Shown here: in pieces, positions 57,169 through 64,000 of the stretch
Layout of the letters: each line of letters starts with the position of its first letter
Position numbering within the stretch: position 1 is the stretch's first letter
NCBI GenBank assembly: GCA_907163345.1
Contig: CAJQUN010000425.1
Coordinates: 248,001 to 312,000, forward strand
Length of the DNA: 64,000 nucleotides
Direction of reading: 5' to 3'
DNA from: Haberlea rhodopensis
Lineage: Eukaryota > Streptophyta > Magnoliopsida > Lamiales > Gesneriaceae
Notes under the pieces: model-generated
The model's database searches: none
What the model saw: the letters and a program-made list of their open reading frames with translations, nothing else
Told to the model about the DNA's origin: nothing
Program-made: the position numbers and the translations under genes

Positions 57169-59024
57169 GTGTACAAGGCTCATATCGGATTTATGTGGTT
57201 AAATAGTTTAATCATATTAGAATTAATATTGCTTGCTATTTAAAACTGTATGAACATATATGATATTTTAATATTTAGTTTGTGAAAATCATCGTAGAAT
57301 TGTATTTGATATAATTGGCGAATAATCATATTTATTGAGCAAGTTTTCGGCCATCACCATCACAACTGACACCACGGCTAGCCACATGAGGGCTAGGGTT
57401 TTCGAACCCTTGGCTCGAGATGGCTTAGTCGTTGTGGCTAATAATTGTGCATGGAAGTGTCGAAAATTGATTAGGGTTTAGAACCCATTGGACGTGATGG
57501 CTAGCTCATGACGGCTAGGGTTTCGAACCCTAGTAGCCGTGCATGGCTCGGCCATCGTCGCCTATTTTGCTAAAGTTTTGAGACGTGGATGAGTTTTGAA
57601 CTCTTTGGCTCGATAATGGTTCACGCATGCATGGTTAGTAGCTTTACCACATGAGAGCAAGGTTTTTCGAACCCTTAGCTCGAGATGGTTGAGCCAACCC
57701 CGTGCATGGCCTGACCGTGACTCGTGGCTAACCAATTCCGGCATTTCAATTAAGATGGCTCGATAAAATTGCATGAAGGTGCGAGGCGGCTAGGGTTTGG
57801 AACCCTAGCGCCGCCGCCGCTTGAGCCATGGCTCGGCCATGGGCTAGGGTTTCGAACCATAGGCCCATTAATGGTCAAGCCATGTGCTTTGTGGTTCGAA
57901 CCATGGTGGTTCGTGTCTTAGTCGCTTTAGTTCGTGGCATGTGATGTCCCGAGCGTACGATAATTTTTCAAAAATTATTTTACAGTTTTAATTAGAATAA
58001 AATTTAAAATGTTTAGAATTTAATTAATTAAATGGTGATGCATGCCTTATGTGTTGTTTGAGCATGGTGCGTGGTTATAGCCCTTTGACCTATTAGATAG
58101 GATTTGTGGATGCTTGTAATATATAATACGACCTGCGTGTCGTGCCTTCTCTATTTCATTCTAAATGTAATCCCTCCCCTATGTTCCCCTCGAATGTGAA
58201 TCGAGGAATTCTATATCTTGTAAATAGTGTAGTTTATTTTATTGATGGTGATCAATGAAGATGGAGCATCGTGCCGGGATGAGGAGGCCATTCACAAATT
58301 GGAGCCAAAGGAAGGTGCTTGTGAAGTTACCTTAGGTTGACTCTTAGGATTTTCTCATTGGCTTGAGAGAATCGTTAGTAGGGGTTATAACCATGTCACG
58401 TTTAATTATGTATGTTGATGCATGATTTATCTTATGTTTTAGTTTGATAATAGTATTACACATATATGTAGATATGTAAACAACTATATGTAGTCGACAT
58501 ATTTTAAATTATCAAACTAATCATGAGATCAATAAATCCCTCTAAAATATTAAGTTTTAGATGCCTTCCAAAATTAAAAGTACTCGTCAATAACTTCGAT
58601 TGTACATGTGTGGGTTTTCCAAAGCAAAGCACCGTGGCAATCTTAGTAAGGCGCGAAAGGATAAAAGTGATATCCGTTATACTTTAAATTGGGTACGACT
58701 TAACTAGGTTATCTCAATAGGATTGGGAACTTAGAGGCATGGGTTGGATTATAATTCATTTGATGAATTGAACAAAGTGTTGTTCGTCCAACTATCCAAG
58801 AATTATATGTGATGTAATTGACAAAGTGTTGTCTACCTAAATAACCGAGTCTTGGGCGATTAGCCAAAGCTAACTCAAGATTAGGCGAAATATGGATCTT
58901 GGCCCACTAAAGGTTTCGAGGGTTGATATTTTTTAAACAAAATAGTGGGAGTATCATTTAATATAAGACCATGTTAAATGATTAAATCATAAACTTATTT
59001 TGCATATTTATATTGTAGATATCC
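57169..59024 (+). other. J untranslated leader
   Basis: 1.86 kb between primer-binding site and gag without a credible gene. The part at 57391-57905 holds repeated stem-loops; the rest is unremarkable AT-rich sequence. Confidence 0.75.
57391..57905 (+). repeat. J leader hairpins around GGGTTTCGAACCC
   Basis: At least five inverted repeats with a TTCGAA-like centre: AGGGTTTTCGAACCCT (57395), ACGGCTAGGGTT/AACCCTAG-T-AGCCGT (57511-57540), AAGG-type at 57659, GGCGG-CTAGGGTT/AACCCTAG-CGCCGCC (57785-57814), GGGCTA-type at 57841, and TGGTTCGAACCA (57892). The inner stem is shared; outer arms differ but remain paired. Confidence 0.8.
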
Positions 59025-61205
59025 ATGGCAACTAACAACGTTACTAGCACTTTATCACTGCGATCGGTCCTTGAGAAGGACAAATTAAATGGGACGGATT
59101 TCCTAGACTGGCATAGGAACTTGAGGATAGTCCTCAAACAAGAAAAGAAACAATATGTCCTAGAGGAACCCTTACCCGCTGAGGAACCTCCCCTAACGGC
59201 TACAAGAGCTGAAAAAGATGCTTACAAGAAGCATCAAATTGACGCACTTGATGTTGGGTGCCTTATGCTTGCCACCATGAACTCTGAGCTTAAGAAGCAA
59301 CATGAGGAAATGGAGGCGTTCGATATGATCGAACACTTAAAGCAGTTGTACCAACAGCAAGCAAGACAAGAGAGGTATGACGTCTCTAAGGCGTTATTTC
59401 AGTGCAGGATGGTAGAAGGAAGCCTAGTTGGAACTCATGTGCTCAAGATGATTGGGTACATTGAGAATCTAGACAAGCTGGGTTTTCCATTGGACCAAGA
59501 GTTGGCCACCGATGTGATCTTGCAATCGTTGCCTGAGAGCTTCAGTCAATTTATAGTAAATTACAATATGACTGACATGGAAAAGACTCTACCACAATTG
59601 CTTGGTATGTTGAGAACATATGAAGCAAATACAAAGAAGACTAAGGCCACAAATGTTCTTATTGTGAATAAGGGCAAAGGAAGGGCCAAAGCTAAAGGCA
59701 ACAAGAAAGCAAAGAAGGTCTTTGTTAAATCTAAGCCAAAGTCTTATGCACTAAAGCCAAAAGGGGGGATAGCGAAGGAAGGGAACTGTTTCCATTGCGG
59801 TGAGACCGGCCATTGGAAAAGAAACTGCAAAGTATATCTGGAGGATCTAAAGAAAGGAAGTGTGACTTCCGCTTCAGGTATTTTTGTTATAGAAGTCAAT
59901 TTATCTACTTCTTCATCATGGGTATTAGATACTGGATGTGGATCTCACATTTGTATAAATGTGCAGGATCTAAAAAGGAGTAGGACGTTGGCGAAAGGTG
60001 AAGTTGATCTCCGAGTTGGAAATGGAGCAAGAGTTGCTGCATTAGCTATAGGAGATTATCATTTAGCTTTACCTTCTGGTTTATCATTGATTTTAAAAGA
60101 CTGTTATTTTATGCCATCTATTACTAAAAACATAATTTCTATTTCTTGTTTAGACAAGTATGGTTTTTCATTTATAATAAAGGACAACTGTTGTTCTATT
60201 TATTTAAATGATATGTTTTATGCTAGTGCACAAATGGTGAATGGTCTTTATGTATTAAATCTTGATATGCCTATCTCTAACATAAATACTAAAAGGATTA
60301 AAAATAATGATTGTAATCCGACTTATCTCTGGCGTTGTCGCTTGGGCCACATAAACGAGAACCGCATATCTAAACTTCATAAGGATGGAGTATTAGATTC
60401 AATTGATTTTGAATCATATGAAACATGCGAATCTTGTTTAATGGGCAAGATGACTAAAGCCCCTTTCAAGGGACATGTTGAAAGGGCAAATGTTTTATTG
60501 GGACTAATACATAGTGATGTATGTGGACCAATAAGTACACAAGCTAGAGGTGGTTTTCAATACTTCGTTACATTTACTGATGACCTCAGTAGATATGGGT
60601 ATGTGTACCTAATGAAGCATAAGCATGAAAGCTTTGAAAAGTCCAAAGATTTCAAGAATGAAGTACAAAATCAACTTGGCAAGAGTATCAAAATCCTTCG
60701 ATCAGATCGATGAGGTGAATACTTAAGCCAAGAGTTTCATGACTATCTAAAGGAGTGTGGAATAGTCCCACAACTCACTCCTCCGTATACTCCACAATGG
60801 AATGGTGTATCCGAGAGGAGAAATCGAACCTTGTTGGACATGGTTAGATCAATGATGAGTCATGCAGATCTTCCGATATCGTTTTGGGGACACGCTCTAG
60901 AAACAACGATTTTCTTACTGAACCGTGTTCCATCTAAATCAGTGGAAAAGACACCATATGAGATATGGACTGGGAAGCGTCCTAGTATGTCTTTTATGAA
61001 GATTTGGGGTTGTGAGGCTTTCGTTAGACGTCACGCCACTAACAAACTTGGACCCAAATCTGATAAGTTTTTATTTGTGGGGTATCCTAAGGAAACGAAA
61101 GGATACTATTTCTATTATCCCACCGAGAACAAAGTAGTTGTTGCTCGGACTGGTGTATTTCTTGAAGAGAATTTATTTCTAGATAAACCAGTGGAAGAAA
61201 AATAG
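59025..61205 (+). pseudogene. J gag, protease and integrase (one internal stop)
   Basis: The Met at 59025 follows the leader and opens a typical copia gag (MATNNVTSTLSLRSVLEKDKL). Gag core about residues 20-200, basic linker, zinc knuckle CFHCGETGHWKRNC at 255-268, protease WVLDTGCGSH with Asp near 302, pre-integrase domain (YLWRCRLGHIN ... CESCLMGKM), and integrase HSDVCGP, FTDDLSRYGY. TGA at 60711-60713 replaces Gly in SDR-G-GEY; the same frame then continues through TPQWNGVSERRNRTL (Glu) to 61205. An A-run at 61197-61202 shifts the frame just before the TAG there. Confidence 0.92.
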
Positions 61206-61431
61206 AACTTAGTGAAGTTCAACCACAAGAAAACACTGAACCTGAGATTGAGATGGAAACAGAGCAGGCTCCGCAAGCTGTTGTGGAAGAAGCACCTGCT
61301 CAAGAGACACAAGCCCAGCGTAGGTCTGTAAGAGAACACCGGGAGCCACAGAGATATGGATTTCTTGTGACTCAACAAGGTGATTACTACTTATTGATGA
61401 GGATGAGCCGTCATCTTATCAACAAGCTATA
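61206..61431 (+). pseudogene. J integrase-RT linker, frameshifted
   Basis: Glu/Gln/Pro-rich linker readable in a second frame, ending in RRSVREHREPQRYGF, then a shift near 61392-61405 into the RT frame. These are two small frame changes in about 200 bp. Confidence 0.75.
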
Positions 61432-62985
61432 ATGGGCAATGATTCTGAGAAATGGCAAGAGGCCATGAAATCTGAGATGGAATCCATGTATGCAAACCAA
61501 GTATGGACTTTGGTTGATCCACCTGAAGGGGTACGACCCATAGGTTGCAAATGGATTTTCAAGAAAAAGACCGATATGGATGGTAACATACAAACCTATA
61601 AAGGTCGGCTGGTTGCAAAAGGATTCAAACAAATTCATGGTATTGACTATGATGAAACCTTTTCACCAGTGGCCATGGTTAAATCCATAAGGATCTTACT
61701 TGCAATAGCTGCATTTCATGATTATGAAATCTGGCAGATGGATGTCAAAACAGCTTTTCTTAATGGAAATCTGCTCGAGGATGTGTACATGACACAGCCC
61801 AAGGGTTTTGTCGATCCAAAGGATGCTGGAAATATATGCAAGCTACAACGATCCATTTATGGATTGAAGCAAGCTTCTCGGAGTTGGAATCTTCGTTTTG
61901 ATGATGCAATCAAAGAGTTTGGCTTTATCAAAAATGAAGATGAACCTTGTGTCTACAAGAAGGTCAGTGGGAGCATAATCATTTTCCTAGTGTTATATGT
62001 AGATGACATACTTCTTATTGGAAATGATATTCCTGCCTTGCAATCTGTAAAGATTTGGCTAGGGAACTGCTTTTCGATGAAAGATTTAGGAGAAGCCACC
62101 TATGTATTAGGAATCAAGATCTATAGAGATAGATCGAGAAGGCTTCTTGGTCTAAGTCAAAGTACATACATAGACAAAGTGCTTAAAAGGTTTAGCATGC
62201 AAGAATCAAAGAAAGGATTCGTGCCTATGACGCATGGCATTTATCTCTCGAAGGAACAGTGTCCTTCAACACCAGATGAGAGACAACGCATGAGTAAGAT
62301 TCCATATGCATCAGCTATTGGATCTATCATGTATGCCATGATATGTACTCGTCCCGATGTATCGTATGCTTTGAGCATGACGAGCAGATATCAAGTTGAT
62401 CCAGGTGAAGGTCACTGGATTGCTGTCAAGAACATCCTGAAGTACTTGAGAAGGACTAAGGATACATTCTTGATTTATGGAGGTGAGGAAGAGCTCAATG
62501 TAATGGGTTACACTGATGCAAGCTTCCAAACTGACAAAGATGATTTTCGATCGCAATCTGGATATGTGTATTGCCTAAATGGAGGTGCTGTGAGCTGGAA
62601 GAGTTCAAAGCAAGAAACAGTAGCCGATTCTACAACGGAAGCTGAGTATATTGCTGCCTCGGATGCAGCAAAGGAAGCGGTTTGGATGAGGAAGTTCATT
62701 TCTGAACTTGGAGTGGTGCCTAGCATTAAAGATCCGATAGAACTCTATTGTGACAACAATGGAGCGATCGCATTGGCTAAGGAACCAAGATCTCACCAAA
62801 GATCCAAGCACATACTTAGGCGTTTCCATTTCATTCGAGAAATCGTTGAAAGGGGAGATGTTAAACTATGCAAAGTACCAACAGATGATAATGTATCTGA
62901 CCCATTGACGAAGCCACTGTCACAGCAGAAACATGATCGTCATACTAGATCTCTAGGCATTAGGTATATGTCTGAGTGGTCTTAG
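61432..62985 (+). pseudogene. J reverse transcriptase and RNase H, intact frame
   Basis: 517 codons without interruption; real homology begins a few codons upstream. RT motifs: WTLVDPPEGVRPIGCKWIFKKK, RLVAKGF, DYDETFSPVAM, WQMDVKTAFLNG, YGLKQASRSW, catalytic YVDDILLIG. RNase H: YTDASFQTDKDDFRSQSGY, STTEAEYIAASDA, YCDNNGAIALA, KHILRRFHFIRE. All catalytic acids are present, so this half could still encode active enzyme, but the upstream stop and shifts prevent normal gag-pol translation. It ends 15 bp before the 3' LTR. Confidence 0.92.
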
Positions 62986-63000
62986 TGCAAGTGGGAGATT
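62986..63000 (+). promoter_or_regulatory. J polypurine tract
   Basis: AAGTGGGAGATT immediately before TGTTGGGATATG of the 3' LTR. Confidence 0.85.
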
Positions 63001-64000
63001 TGTTGGGATATGCCCTAAGACATATCATTAGATGATTGTTTATGACATACAATGTAATATGATTTTATAAATGGCAATTCATTATTATATATTATTCTTT
63101 TAACTGTGCAATGTGAATTAATATATATGTTAATGTCCTTAGAATAATATTGTATTATTCTTAAAGATGTCCCTAGTCAAGTATTATCATGAAAGGGATA
63201 ATGATAATACGTAGAGACTAGTATGTGTTGATCGATGAATTGTTCATTGATATGAGATATCAAATCAACATATGGGTACATGTTAGAGAACGATGTACTG
63301 GACAGACCCACCATGAGAATGCAACATGGATAGTTATATGATCGTCATATGCAATTCTCATAGTGATAATAATGTATGTAATCCTTACGACTTGTGATCA
63401 TCAGAGATCCCAACATAAGGAGTTATGTATTTTGATATCGTCAAACGTTACCCGTAACAGGGTAAACTATAAAGGCGACTATTGGATACACTACGAATTA
63501 TGTAGAGGGATGTTGACTGATCGAGATAGGATTTGTCCCTCCTATATAACAGGAGATGTGTTTGGCCCTTGATCAAGTGAGAACTAAAATGCATGGCCAT
63601 GCTCGAATGAGTCGATATGAGATATCGAGCTTATTCGTTTATTCTAGTTCTACTTGGGGATCAAGAAATAAAGATTGAATATACGAGTATGACTATTCCA
63701 TGACTCGTGTTCAATCTAAACACAAAGGACGAAGGGATTAAGTTACATGGTTAATATTATCACAAGTTCTAAAGGTTATGTCGAGTCATTGACATTCTTG
63801 TAATTTGGGTAGCATTGATGTGTTGCTAGATACCGCTCAATGCTTGCGACATAAAATGAGATTTTATGTCACTGCCAACATTACAAGATCCTATCGGGTC
63901 GCACAAAAGATTAAATCGAGAAGGGAAATTAAATTCATTGGAAGAATTAATTAATTAAGAAGAGTCTTAATTAAGTGATTAAAAGGTTTTAGTTAAATCA
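63001..64000 (+). repeat. J 3' LTR, first 1000 bp (cut by the window edge)
   Basis: Matches 55655 onward with few changes (for example AAGGACTAGT against AGAGACTAGT). The target duplication of J cannot be checked because the right end is outside. Confidence 0.95.

Larger units (their letters stand above)
55655..64000 (+). mobile_element. Element J: Ty1/copia LTR retrotransposon, runs off the window
   Basis: Plus-strand element with a 5' LTR (55655-57154), tRNA-Met primer-binding site, a 1.86-kb leader, gag-pol, polypurine tract and the first 1000 bp of the 3' LTR. LTR copies differ at only a few positions. The domain order protease, integrase, RT, RNase H is copia. I would place it tentatively near the Tork/Angela group because of the long LTRs and leader. 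It is inserted in the right LTR of I. Confidence 0.95.

Noticed and set aside
57465..57800. TTAGGGTTT-like telomeric repeats
   Set aside because: Only single interspersed copies inside hairpins, no tandem run.
57391..57905. GGTTCGAACC as a Pol III B box or tRNA/SINE remnant
   Set aside because: No A box at the proper distance, no tRNA fold and no SINE tail; the matches follow from the palindromic hairpins.

Overview
The window looks like intergenic heterochromatin of a repeat-rich flowering plant. It consists almost entirely of nested LTR retrotransposons, and I see no host gene, tRNA or rRNA. A plant origin follows from Tekay/Del-like Ty3/gypsy pols, a Sirevirus (a plant-specific Ty1/copia lineage) with its env-like reading frame, and primer-binding sites for initiator tRNA-Met. 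I cannot name the species. Elements are lettered A-K here.

Left block (1-25.1 kb). D is a minus-strand relic of a non-autonomous family. C, a plus-strand member of the same family, is inserted in D's leader. A, a minus-strand gypsy element, is inserted exactly in C's primer-binding site. B, another minus-strand gypsy element (6375-15421, target duplication AATAT), sits inside A's 5' LTR. A and B each keep recognisable gag, protease, RT, RNase H and integrase, but all reading frames are broken.

Middle block (about 25.1-45.7 kb). F is an old plus-strand Sirevirus without its 5' end. E (25717-34655, target duplication TAAAG), a complete LTR element with no coding capacity (LARD-like) and nearly identical LTRs, is inserted in its gag. 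F's 3' LTR (from 42644) holds an unclassified 1.66-kb insertion, K, between two copies of a roughly 300-bp LTR segment.

Right block (45.7-64 kb). G is an LTR of the C/E type. H, another LTR, interrupts it. I, a second minus-strand non-autonomous element like E, interrupts H. J, a plus-strand Ty1/copia element with a degraded gag-pol, interrupts the right LTR of I. J's 3' LTR runs off the window.

The most interesting material is non-coding. Most elements carry arrays of short stem-loops in which the loop sequence is constant while the two stem arms change together: B (loop NNTCTTA), A (loop CCAAACCAGGC), E/I LTRs (loop CTCA), C/E leaders (alternating AGCG/CGCT and GGCG/CGCC stems). J's leader has a related array around TTCGAA. 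A further hairpin, GTACG(T)-loop-(A)CGTAC, is present once per LTR in every gypsy-type family with that part of the LTR in view. A second shared feature is clusters of 4-8 CGATCGATCG palindromes in the LTRs of A, B, C, G and H and in K, in two dialects (GCGATCGATCGC and TCGATCGATCGA). I infer selected DNA or RNA structure, perhaps for packaging, dimerisation or factor binding of autonomous and non-autonomous elements. The pairing is seen directly; the function is not known.
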